NCBI GenBank assembly: GCA_028583415.1
Contig: CM053265.1
Coordinates: forward strand, 33,197,294 to 33,261,293
Direction: 5' to 3'
From: Protea cynaroides
Taxonomy: Eukaryota; Streptophyta; Magnoliopsida; Proteales; Proteaceae
Length of the DNA: 64,000 bases
Shown: one piece after another, positions 23,184-33,091 of the stretch
Numbering within the stretch: position 1 is the first letter of the stretch
Layout of the letters: every line of letters begins with the position of its first letter
Made by a program: the position numbers and the translations under genes
Notes under the pieces: model-generated
What the model saw: only the letters and a program-made list of their open reading frames with translations
What the model was told of the DNA's origin: nothing
The model's database searches: none

Positions 23184-23444
23184 ATCTCAGGCCTTGTCCG
23201 CTAAACTAACATACATTCAAGACCAATGTGAACTGAGATAGGATAAACGTAAAAACAGTAATATTAACACACTATAAGCAAAAGTGATGGTTGAGACCAA
23301 ATTTAAAAAGAGAATAATGCATCTATTAAAGGGAAAACAAGTTACATACAATGAGAGAGAAACAAACTATATATACATAACTAAAGCAGAGTATAGTCCA
23401 CAACCCGAATAGTTACTCCGTAGTACAAAGAAAATAAAGTACAA
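23184..23444 (+). other. Post-PBS leader of element B
   Basis: About 260 bp without an ORF. It includes a GAGACCAAATTTAAAAAG word also found after the PBS of C (near 35335), so the leader next to the PBS is shared between families. It may hold packaging signals, which is inference. Confidence 0.5.
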
Positions 23445-24769
23445 TCAAGAAGCTGGTGGCGAAGGAAGAGGCGGAGCCTCACGGTCTCTGTCGTAGTCCT
23501 CGGCATAGACTTTAGTCAACCTGGCTATCTGAGTCTGGGTTGTCTGTAGACTAGTAGTAAGATCGGCTACCCTCCTATCAGTTGCACGCTGAACCTCAAG
23601 GAGCTCTCCCATCCGCGTGTCTGATGCGTGCTGGGCGGCTAGCAACTCATCCATCCTCAGATCAGATCTACGCTGAGCCTCCCTGATCTCCTACAGCATC
23701 TCCATCATATCCAAAGGTGGGCGTGAAGGACCAGCCGCATGAGAAGGACCAGTCTCAGGTACAGGATCCGTCGCAGGAGAAGTACCAACTCCAGTCGCAT
23801 GCGTAGGTGAAGGCAGGGGTATCACGTCGACATCCATATACATACGGTCGTCATCATCGACAGGATCCACATGAGCTCTAGCAGCGGCAGCGGCAGCCTT
23901 AGCGTCAGCCATCTCAATGCAAGTGTGAGGGCGTACCATCTCGTTCCTCTCCTCATCACTGACTTGGGCATCCCACATACCCATCTTACAGATAGCCTCC
24001 CAATCTAGAAGCGACGAAAAGGTTTTCTCCTGAATCTTTTCATCTACTAAGTCCACCCCCAGGTGAGTAAGCAGGACAGTGATCATACGTCGATAGGGTA
24101 GGTTACCCCTATGACCGGACAATGTAGCACTAATCATGGTCCGCATGACGATATATGGAAGACAGACTAACTCTCTAGTGCAAATACTATATATCAAAAA
24201 CTGGGTCAGCTAAGAAACCCTCTCATAGTGCCCACTCTACGGAATCAGATTATGCTGGATAATCTTACAGAAGACCCGTGGAGCAGGACGGAGGTAACAG
24301 GCTCTCATCTACCAGCGATCAGGTCGTAGGAGCTGGTTGTCGATCTCTGACCTCATCTCCATGGAAACAAACTGGGGCTCTCCAGGCGCACAGTACACCA
24401 TAGGGCCATCATAAGGAATGCCCAGTAGATCGGCCAATTGTTGATAGTCAAATGAAATGTGCACCCCTTTAACATAGCTGGTGATGCGCAACTCTTGACC
24501 CCTCTCAACGTCAATGTAATTCCCCACCACCTGGAGATTACAATAGAACTGATGCACCAAATCCGAACATGTGCACGCGTCGTAAGTAATGATAGGGAGC
24601 CACCCATGTCACCAAATGCTTTCTCTACGTTGAACAAGGCTAGCTCAGCCAAGTCCACCATACAACCACATTCCACTTTCTTTTGAGCATAGTCGGCATA
24701 CTGTGCCTTGGATTCGTTGGAGCGGAAGCGAAGCGGATCACGAACTCTGGGTATCTTGGTACGAGCCAT
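23445..24769 (-). pseudogene. Antisense ORF between PBS and gag (plant transposon-protein-like)
   Basis: Read on the minus strand, a nearly continuous coding region of about 440 codons starts MARTK at 24769 and ends PPLPSPPAS before TGA at 23445. A first domain (to about 24310) contains FYCNLQVVGNYIDVERG and LLGIPYDGP. The middle domain (24197-23900) contains LPYIVMRTMIS and HLGVDLVDE. A low-complexity Ala/Asp/Pro linker and a heptad-like C-terminus (LLEVQRATDRRVADL) resembling a coiled coil follow. It looks like the proteins annotated as putative plant transposon protein, which occur antisense in some plant Ty3/gypsy elements; that match is from memory. It is broken by a one-base frameshift near 24600 and by in-frame TAGs at about 24307, 24257, 24227 and 23694. 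Elements A, C, D and E lack it. Confidence 0.6.
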
Positions 24770-25723
24770 GGTATCTGCAGATAAGAAATAAAAAGGGAGA
24801 TAAGGAGTTAATCGGATACAAATCCGAAATTTGACATTATAACGACATAAGTTGGCCAAAAGCCTCACTTTCACCCGTACACGTGGGCAGGAGGACTTAC
24901 GTAGGTTCCTACATATCCTACAACCCACATACAGTAGGAAATTGGAACTAACGAAGACCAATTGGAAGAAATTTCAAGAAATCAAAAAATTTCGACAAAT
25001 TAGGGCAAACGAGAAAAATATCCAAGTTTCTCGATAACCAACCGATGAAACTCAAAATTTTTTGAGGGCTTTCATTCCTCGAGACACCAATAACAAAATC
25101 CCCCAATAAAAATCAAATTTTTACGGTTGGAAAAAGTTTAATTTGAAGAATACTAGTTAAATGAGCAAAAACCTAGAAAAGAAAACCAAGAAACAGGTGA
25201 AAATGGGAGAATATACCTGTATGGATGACGTGGACGTCGAAACCCGGACTCAAACCAACCAAAAACAGTGGAGTGACACTGTAGCAACTCATAGGGGAGA
25301 GACGAGTCGAAACGGGGAGGAAATAATAAGAAATGACTCAAAATCGGATCTTAAAATTCTGATTTTTAGTCTGAGGGTCAAACAATTCGACCAGAACCAT
25401 CGACCCTCGGATCGACCCTCCCATCGATCCTCGGCTCTCGAGAATCTGACAAAAAACTAAGGGTCGGAACTGAGGGTCGGACACCCATCGACCCTCACAT
25501 CGACCCTCAGCTCTCGAGAAGAACAAGTTATTCCCAGGGTTGGATACTAAGGGTCGGACATACCATCGACCCTCACCATCGACCCTGCATAAAAAAGACA
25601 GTATTTTCTTTTAAAAATGAGCTGGAATTGGAATTTTATATCGGTTAGCGTGCCTACATGAAATATAAATGATTTCTCACCTATTTTGATAATTTTCAGG
25701 CACCACCAATCACAGAAGGAATT
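24770..25723 (+). other. Leader between antisense ORF and gag (element B, copy 1)
   Basis: There is no gene on the + strand. 25371-25590 is packed with GGGTCGG, GGGTCGA and inverted TCGACCCTC words that could pair into hairpins; the same words cluster in the LTR. Just upstream of gag, TTTTGATAATTTTCAG ends at 25699 and looks like a plant 3' splice site, 24 bp before the gag ATG. On the minus strand this stretch would hold the promoter of the antisense ORF; I see no clear TATA box there. Confidence 0.5.
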
Positions 25724-26589
25724 ATGTCTGGACGTAGGGTAACCCGACAGAACCGAAATGCAGTTCCACCACCACCACCCGTGGAGGAGATTAGTCAGGA
25801 AAATAATTATGTGCCGGGTAATCTAGAACAGACAAACACTACAAATTTGCCACCTCCACCACCAGAGCTAGCAACCGTGGTGATGAATCTGGCTCAGCAG
25901 CTGCAACAGATGCAACACGCACAGGCTCAGATGCAAGTTGCGATGGGTATTATGTTTCAAGCCACTCAAGCTACACCTATGCAGACAAGACAAGCCAGTA
26001 CAGCACCGTTGGGTAACCACCCAGCACATCAGACACCTCAACAACCTGCTGCATAGATTCTAGTACAGTCTCCAAAAGCAGCTCAGGTTAATTACCAGTA
26101 TCCACCCCATATGTTTGGGGCATACCCCCAAAATCAGATGGATCACACTCGACTGGTTGAGTGATTTTTGAAGATGAAGCCCAGGGAATTTAACGACAAA
26201 CCGTCTGATGCATTATGTCTAGCACACTGGATAGATGAGATGGAGAGAAATTTCCTCATGATGACTATTACAGAGGAAGAAAAAGTATTATGTGCTACCT
26301 TCATGCTAAAGGGTGACGCAAATCATTGGTGAAAATCTGCTAGGGCTTACTTATTGACCAAGCATGCCCTACTGACTTGGGTTATATATAAAGAAGCTTT
26401 CTTCGAGAAATATTTTCCACGAAGCTTCAAAGATTCTATGGAGATAGAGTTCCTTAGTTTATATCAGGGACAGATGTCAGTGGATGCATATCAACAGCGT
26501 TACGAGGAGCTATTTTTCTTTGCACCACTTAGCATGCAAGAAGAAGACACCAAAACCCGTAGGTTCGTCACGGGACTGAGAGGAAGCAT
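25724..26589 (+). pseudogene. gag: gag, first copy of element B, truncated and fused to LTR
   Basis: It starts MSGRRVTRQNRNAV, followed by a proline-rich run, a Gln/Met-rich stretch and the retrotransposon Gag core (WIDEMERNF, LKGDANHW, YKEAFFEKYFP, FLSLYQGQMSV). In-frame stops occur at 26054 (TAG), 26161 (TGA) and 26330 (TGA). The frame breaks off at LRGSI, inside the core, where it joins LTR sequence across the 5-bp microhomology AGCAT at 26585-26589. The zinc knuckle is therefore missing. Gag packages the RNA into particles in the cytoplasm; this copy cannot. Confidence 0.88.
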
Positions 26590-26936
26590 ACGGGAACGTA
26601 GCGGCGATGGAAGATGAAGGTGAAGTAGATACACATGAATCCTCTTGCGAGTGCAACTCAGGTGTATTCGATTAGATATTTTCTAAATTTCTTTATTTGG
26701 ATTTAATAAAGACATGTATTTGATATTTATTTATGTCTCAGTGGAAACAGAATAATTTGCTATTAAATTATTAATACCACCGTAGATTCTCGGTTCATTT
26801 TATTATAAGACTTTCGCTATTGTGTATTTACTCTGATTGTGATTACGGATGTGTGGAGGTTCAGATAACGCGGGGATAGCCTACTCGAGATCCTAGTTGA
26901 ACCGTTGGTTTGCTAGCGGTTCATCGAATTGGGGTG
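26585..26936 (+). repeat. LTR 3'-end fragment fused to gag
   Basis: It corresponds to the end of the LTR from 22791 onward: the tail of the 33-aa ORF, AATAAA and the terminal part up to GGGGTG. It lacks about 22 bp internally near the end (after GCGGTTCATC) and the terminal TGACA. At 26937-26939, three unmatched bases (CGG) join it to leader sequence equivalent to 25110. Confidence 0.85.
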
Positions 26937-26939
26937 CGG

Positions 26940-27517
26940 AAATCAAATTTTTACGGTTGCAAAAAGTTTAATTTGAAGAATACCAGTTAAATGAGCAAAA
27001 ACCTAGAAAAGAAAACCTAGAAACAGGTGAAAATCGGAGAATATACCTGTATGGATGACGTGGACGTCGAAACCCAGACTCAAAACGACCAAAAACAGTG
27101 GAGTGACACTGTAGCAACTCATAGGGGAGAGACGAGTCAAAACGCGAGGGAAATAATAAGAAATGACTCAAAATCGGATCTTAAAAATCTGATTTTTGGT
27201 TTGAGGGTCAGACAATTCGACCAGAACCATCGACCCTCGGCCCTCGGGAATCTGATAGAAAACTAAGGGTCGGAACTGAGGGTCGGACACCCATCGATCC
27301 TCAGCTCTCGGGAAGAACAGGTCATTCCCAGGGTCGGATACTAAGGGTCGGACATACCATTGACCCTCACCATCGACCCTGCATAGAAAAGATAGTATTT
27401 TCTTTTAAAAATGAGCTGGAATTGGAATTTTATATCAGTTAGCGTGCCTACATGAAATATAAATGATTTCTCACCTATTTTGATAATTTTCAGGCACCAC
27501 CAATCACAGAAAGAATT
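26940..27517 (+). other. Second copy of the pre-gag leader (element B)
   Basis: It duplicates 25110-25723, including the GGGTCGG/TCGACCCTC cluster (about 27203-27380) and the TTTTCAG site before gag. It lacks the PBS and the antisense ORF. Confidence 0.85.
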
Positions 27518-28813
27518 ATGTCTGGACGTAGGGTAACCCGACAGAACCGAAACGCAGTTCCACCACCACCACACATGGAGGAGACCTGTCAGGAAAATAA
27601 TTATGCACTGGGTAATCCAGAACAAGCAAACCGTTCAAATTTGCCACCTCCACCACCAGAGCTAGCAACAGTGGTGATGAATCTGGCTCAGCAGCTGCAA
27701 TAGATGCAACATGCATAGGCTCAAATGCAGGTTGCAATGGGAATCATGTTCCAGGCTGCTCATGCTACACCCATGCAGACGGGACAAGCCAATGCAGCAC
27801 CGGTGGGTAACCGCCCAGCACCTCAAACACCTCAACATCCTGCTGCACAGATTCTAGTACAAGCTCTGGAAGCAGCTCAGGTTAATTACCAGTATCCACC
27901 CCCTATGTTTGGGGCATACCCCCAAAATCAGATGGATCACTCTCGACTGGTTGAGAGATTTTTGAAGATGAAGCCCAGGGAATTTAACGGCAAATCATCT
28001 GATCCATTATGACCAGCACAGTGGATAGACGAGATGGAGAGAAATTTCCTCATGATGACTATTACAGAGGAAGAAAAAGTATTATGTGCCACCTTCATGC
28101 TAAAGGGTGACGCACATCATTGGTGGAAATCGGCTAGGGTTTATTTATTGACCAAGCACGCCTAACTGAATTGGGCTGTTTATAAAGAAGCTTTCTTTGA
28201 GAAATATTTTCCACGAAGTTTCAAAAATTCTATGGAGAAGGAATTCCTGAGTCTATATCAGGGATAGATGTCAGTGGATGCATATCAACAACATTATGAG
28301 GAGCTGTTTTTCTTTGCACCACTTAGAATGCAGGAAGAAGACACCAAAACCTGTAGGTTCGTCACGGAATTGAGCGGAAGCATCAGAGAGCACGTTCTGG
28401 GCTTAGAAAAGAAAATTTACAATGAAGCTGTCCAAATAGCTCGGGTTATTGAATCGAGCCAGAAGGAGAGTTATTTCACACAAAACCGGGGTATCAAAAG
28501 GCCAACTGGAAATTCTTACAACGGAGGCAACAACAAGACATTTAAACCCTTCCGTGCTCAGGGCTTTACTGCTGCACCCAGGACTACTCCAGTAGTTCAA
28601 CAGCAGCCAAAGCCAAATTTTGAAGGCCCGAAGTGTTTTAACTGCAACCAACCAGGACATATGGCAAGGGAGTGCCGTAAGCCCAAGAAGAAGTTCCATC
28701 AGGGACGGGTATATGCTGTTACATCTGAGGATGCTGCCACATCACCCAATGTGGTCAGAGGTATGACTGAAACTTTTTAAGTTGTAATTACATTACATGA
28801 GCATATAGACTAA
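27518..28813 (+). pseudogene. gag: gag, second copy of element B
   Basis: It contains the proline-rich N-terminus, the Gag core and a C-terminal CCHC zinc knuckle (CFNCNQPGHMAREC near 28635), which binds RNA. In-frame stops interrupt it near 27701, 27716, 28010, 28162, 28265 and 28778, each one base from a sense codon seen in another copy. After the last, the frame runs to TAA at 28811-28813; a second in-frame TAA follows at 28820-28822, then the protease in the same frame. The same double stop is in element D. Apart from the point mutations the gene is full length. Confidence 0.88.
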
Positions 28814-28822
28814 GTAAAATAA

Positions 28823-31800
28823 ATCACAGGTATCGTACCTATAAATGGCGTACCCGCCAGAGTACTCTTTGATTCAGGAGCCACTCATTCATTTATATCT
28901 GTGTCATTCGGAAAGAAGATAAACTTACCCATCAAAACATTAGACTACAAATTACTAGAACGGTCTCCGATGGGGTTAGAAGTGGAATTAGAGAAAGGCT
29001 ATGGACCATGTCCAGTTCTCATTGGAGAGAAAACCTTAGATGCAACCTGGATACAACTTCAGATGGCAGACTTTGACATCATCTTGGGAATGGACTGGTT
29101 AGCTCGGCATTCTGCAAACCTATTATGCGCCGAAAAGAAGCTAACATTCAAAGACAAAAAAGGAGCAGAATTTATTTTCGGGAACCAAACTTCCCCGTAG
29201 ACACAAGCTCATACTCTCAGCACTAAAGGCTAAGAAGTTCCGTGAGAAGGGGGCAGTCGGGTATCTAGTGTCAGTGGTCGACCTAACCAAGGAAGCACCA
29301 CAAATGGAAGATATTGAAGTCGTGCGGGAATATCTCGACGTATTTTCGAAGGAACTACTAGGATTACCACCCTACCGAGCCACAGAGTTTATGATAGACC
29401 TCGTACCTAGAGCCCCACCAGTATCAAAAGCACCTTATAGAATGGCTCCTACGGAACAGAAGGAACTGAAAGTGCAACTACAAGAACTGCTGGACAAGGG
29501 TTATATTCGACCAAGTATATCACCATGGGGAGCGCCGGTGTTATTCGTGAAGAATAAGGACGGTAGCGTTCGATTATGCATCGACTATCGAGAGTTGAAT
29601 AAACTGACAATCAAGAATCGATACCTACTACCTCGGATCGATGACTTGTTCGATCAGTTGCAAAGAGCAAAGGTATTTTCTAAGATCGATCTTCGATCAG
29701 GCTATCATCAGTTGAAGATTAAAGAGGGTGATATTCCGAAGACAGCTTTCAGGACCAGATATGGACACTATGAGTTCTTGGTCATGTCTTTTGGATTAAC
29801 TAACGCATCGGCAACTTTCATGGAACTTATGAATCGGGTTTTCAATGATATGTTGGATACGTCGGTTATAGTATTTATTGATGCTATACTGGTATAGTCC
29901 AAGGACGAAGAAACTAATATCAAGAACCTAAACGTCGCCCTACAGCGTTTAAGGAAAGAGAAGCTATATGCTAAATTTTCAAAGTGTGAGTTTTGGCTAA
30001 GTGAAGTCGCCTTCTTAGGCCATGTAGTATCCGCTGAAGGAATCAAAGTGGACCCAAGCAAAATCGAGGCTATTGTAAAGTGGGAAGCACAAAACAGCAT
30101 TTCAGAAATTAGAAGTTTTCTGGGTCTAGCTGGTTATTATCGGAGATTCATAGAAAACTATTCCCAAATTGCCATACCTCTCACAAGTTTGACTAAGAAA
30201 GGTGAAAAGTTTGTGTGGACCGATAAATGTGAGAAGAGTTTCCAAATGTTGAAGACCAGATTGATATCCGCTCCAATTTTGACAATTCCCGTTCCAGGAC
30301 AGACATTTACTTTATACACTGATGCGTCAGGACTGGGACTAGGATGTGTGCTTATGCAAGGAGAGCAAGTAATTGCTTACGCCTCGAGACAGTTGAAAAT
30401 ACATGAGAAGAATTACCCCACCCATGATTTGGAGTTAGCGGCAGTAGTACATGCTGTCAAGATATGGAGACATTACCTATACAGAGAGAAATTTCAGATT
30501 AAGTCGGATCATAAAAGTCTTACTTATTTATTTAATCAGAAGGAGTTGAATATGAGACAAAGAAGATGGCTGAAACTATTGAAAGACTATGATTGTGATA
30601 TCTAGTATCATCCGGGAAAAGTGAATGTAGTAGCGGATGCGTTAAGCAGAAAAACAATGATAAAATCGCAAGGAAAGATTAGCACAACTGCAACAATGTG
30701 CACTACCGGAATGGTATTCAATCACGGAAACGAGCAGTATGTGATAGACACAACGGATGGATCAGCCAACCAAGGGTTTATTCATCGGTTTTCAAATATG
30801 TTCGCCGCTTTGAAAATTATACCAGACAATGGATGAAGTGAAGACAGCTATTAAATCAGATCCTTATCTGAGAACAGTACAAGAAGATATCAAAAAAGGT
30901 AGGACTAATCCTGAGTTCACCTTGGACAAAGAGAGGGTACTGAAATATGACGGAAGAATATGTATACCTGAAACAGAAAGTATGGACATTAGACACCGAC
31001 TGATGAAGGAAGCCCATACCACCATCTATTCGATACATCCTGGAAGTACAAAAATGTATCATGATCTAAAGAAACAATATTGGTGGAGGGGAATGAAAGT
31101 AGAAGTAGCCAAGTTTGTGTCTCAATGCCTAAATTGTCAGAAAGTAAAAGCTGAACGATAAAAACCCGCAGGACTGTTACAGCCATTATCGGAACCAGCA
31201 TGGAAATGGGACTGCATCACTATGGACTTTTTCACGGGACTACCACTGACTCCTCGAGTAGTTGACGCAGTTTGTGTGATTGTGGACCGTCTGACTGAAA
31301 TAGCTCGTTTCATACCTATACGACCTCAGTATACACTGGAAAGGTTAGAAAAGCTGTATGTGGATAATATTGTTCGGTTACATGGTGTTCCAGAAAGCAA
31401 TGTGTCTGATAGAGATCCACGATTACTTCCATGTTTTGGGAAGGATTGCAAAAGGCTATGAGTACAACATTGAAGTTCAGTACTGCATTCTACCCACAGA
31501 CAGACAGACAGTCAGAGCGTACAATTCAGATTCTAGAAGATATGTCATGAGCATGTGTAATTGATTTCAAAGGATCATGGGATGAAAGGTTACCATTGAT
31601 CGAGTTCGCTTATAACAATAGCTATCAAGCTACTATACAGATGTCACCTTATGAAGCACTGTATGGCAGAAAGTGTCAAACTCCTTTGTTTTGGAATGTA
31701 GTTGGAGAACGTAGTATTGTTGGACCGGAGTTTGTTGAAGAGACTTGCCGAGTGGTCGACATTATCAACGAAAGAGTAAGAACAGCTCAGAACCGTCAGA

Positions 31801-32273
31801 AGCAATATGCAGATACTCGACGCAGAGATCTGGAGTTCACCATGGGTGATAAAGTATTCTTGAAGGTATTGCTTATGCGAGGATTAAAAAGGTTCGGGCA
31901 GAAAGGGAAACTAAGTCCAAGATATGTCGGGCCATATGAAATTTTAGCTAAGCGTGGTAAAGTGGCTTATCAGTTACCATTACCACCATCTATGTCAAGT
32001 GTGCATGACGTATTTCACATTTCCCTATTGAAGAAGTATGTCAAGGATCCAACGCACGTTTTGAAAGTAGATTTGCCAGAATTGACGGATGATTTGACAT
32101 TTGAAGTAACACCAATAGAAATCACCAGCCGAAAGGTTCAACGTCTACGCAATCGAGATATCTATTATGTTAAGGTCACATGGAAAAGTAGAGACATGGA
32201 AGAAATTACATGGGAAGAAGAAAATGCTATGCGAAAGAAATACCCTCACTTATTTGATTCAGAAGGTACATAA
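28823..32273 (+). pseudogene. pol: pol of element B (PR-RT-RNase H-IN-chromodomain-like)
   Basis: The protease active-site block FDSGATHSF begins at 28868. RT follows ([24 protein letters not shown]). Its catalytic F-I-D-D box reads FIDA: the second Asp is Ala at 29883-29885, and a TAG follows at 29895. RNase H has [14 protein letters not shown] and KSDHKSL. Integrase has the HHCC zinc finger and the MDF first Asp. The C-terminal domain carries VKVTWKSRDMEEITWEEEN and YPHLF, typical of plant chromoviruses with a chromodomain. Frameshifts occur near 29175, 30826 and 31425-31595, with stops at 29895, 30603 and 31159. It is not functional. Confidence 0.92.
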
Positions 32274-32301
32274 AATTTCGAGGATGAAATTTTTATAAGT
32301 A

Positions 32302-32309
32302 GGGGGGAG
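32302..32309 (+). other. Polypurine tract of element B (GGGGGGAG)
   Basis: It lies one base before the 3' LTR start TGTAAGACCC and would prime plus-strand synthesis. Confidence 0.9.
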
Positions 32310-32310
32310 T

Positions 32311-33091
32311 TGTAAGACCCGTGCCAATCTAACCCGATCTTACCACCTTGAACCAGGTTTTACCCATCATGGTCGAGTCAAATGGACCATGGGCGTGAAG
32401 GAGATTGAGATCCCAGGTATCAAATCGACCCAAAAACACTTAATTTGAAGGGAGGGTCGCATACCCAGCTAAGCAGGGTCGGACCTACCAAAGCAGAAAG
32501 TCAGACCCTCAATTTTGAAGGGAGGGTCGGACATCTTGAACCCTAGGGTCGACGGGATCATCGACCCTCCTATCGACCCTCGGTTACCGTAAGAAATAGA
32601 AATTAAGAAATTTCCTAATTTTCGATTGGGATTCTTTCATAATCTCAATGGGACTTATTTTAGGATGTTCCTACTCTATTTAAAGGACGTCCCTAAGCCT
32701 TTTTCACTCCTTTCACAACCCTAATTGAATTGAGAGAAAGAGAAGAGAAGGAAAAGAAGAAGAAGAGAAGCAAGGAAGAGAATTTAGCCAAAAGAGAACA
32801 GTTGCAGAGAAAAGAGTATTCTTCTCAGGTATGGATACTAATTCCATGAGTTCTACAAACCTTAGGATAGATATTGATGAGAGTGTGATCTCGGAGAAAC
32901 CCAAACTATCAACCCATGTTAAGTTTTTATGGAAAACCATAGGGGAATGCATGAAAGCTATTTAGGTGGATGATTCATGGTTCTAAACCATGGAATGAAT
33001 GTTGAATGGAATGTAGAAACAAGCCATAGGACCCCAAACACGAAGAATGGACTAAAAATAGGGAATTGGACCAAAGTGCACCGAGGGTCGC
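32311..33091 (+). repeat. Element B 3' LTR, first 781 bp
   Basis: It matches the 5' LTR up to CACCGAGGGTCGC, where element C begins. The next LTR bases (ACCGAGGGTCGATG) appear at 42852. The last five bases, GTCGC, recur at 42847-42851 and are the likely target duplication made by C. Confidence 0.88.

Larger units (their letters stand above)
20871..33091 (+). mobile_element. Element B: rearranged Ty3/gypsy chromovirus (main part)
   Basis: The order is 5' LTR, PBS, antisense ORF, leader, gag (first, truncated copy), LTR fragment, second leader copy, gag (second copy), pol, PPT and the first 781 bp of the 3' LTR. Element C interrupts the 3' LTR at 33091; LTR sequence continues at 42852-44373. 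The two pieces total 2303 bp against 2298 bp for the 5' LTR, which supports this reading. The doubled gag with an LTR piece between is best explained by a tandem element pair with two deletions, or by template switching during reverse transcription. No target duplication can be paired because the right end is rearranged. Confidence 0.8.

Noticed and set aside
28403..28699. Antisense frames over gag and pol (also 29768-30100, 37187-37483, 37937-38230, 61022-61450)
   Set aside because: They are shadows of the conserved sense coding and recur wherever the sense gene does, with no domain of their own.
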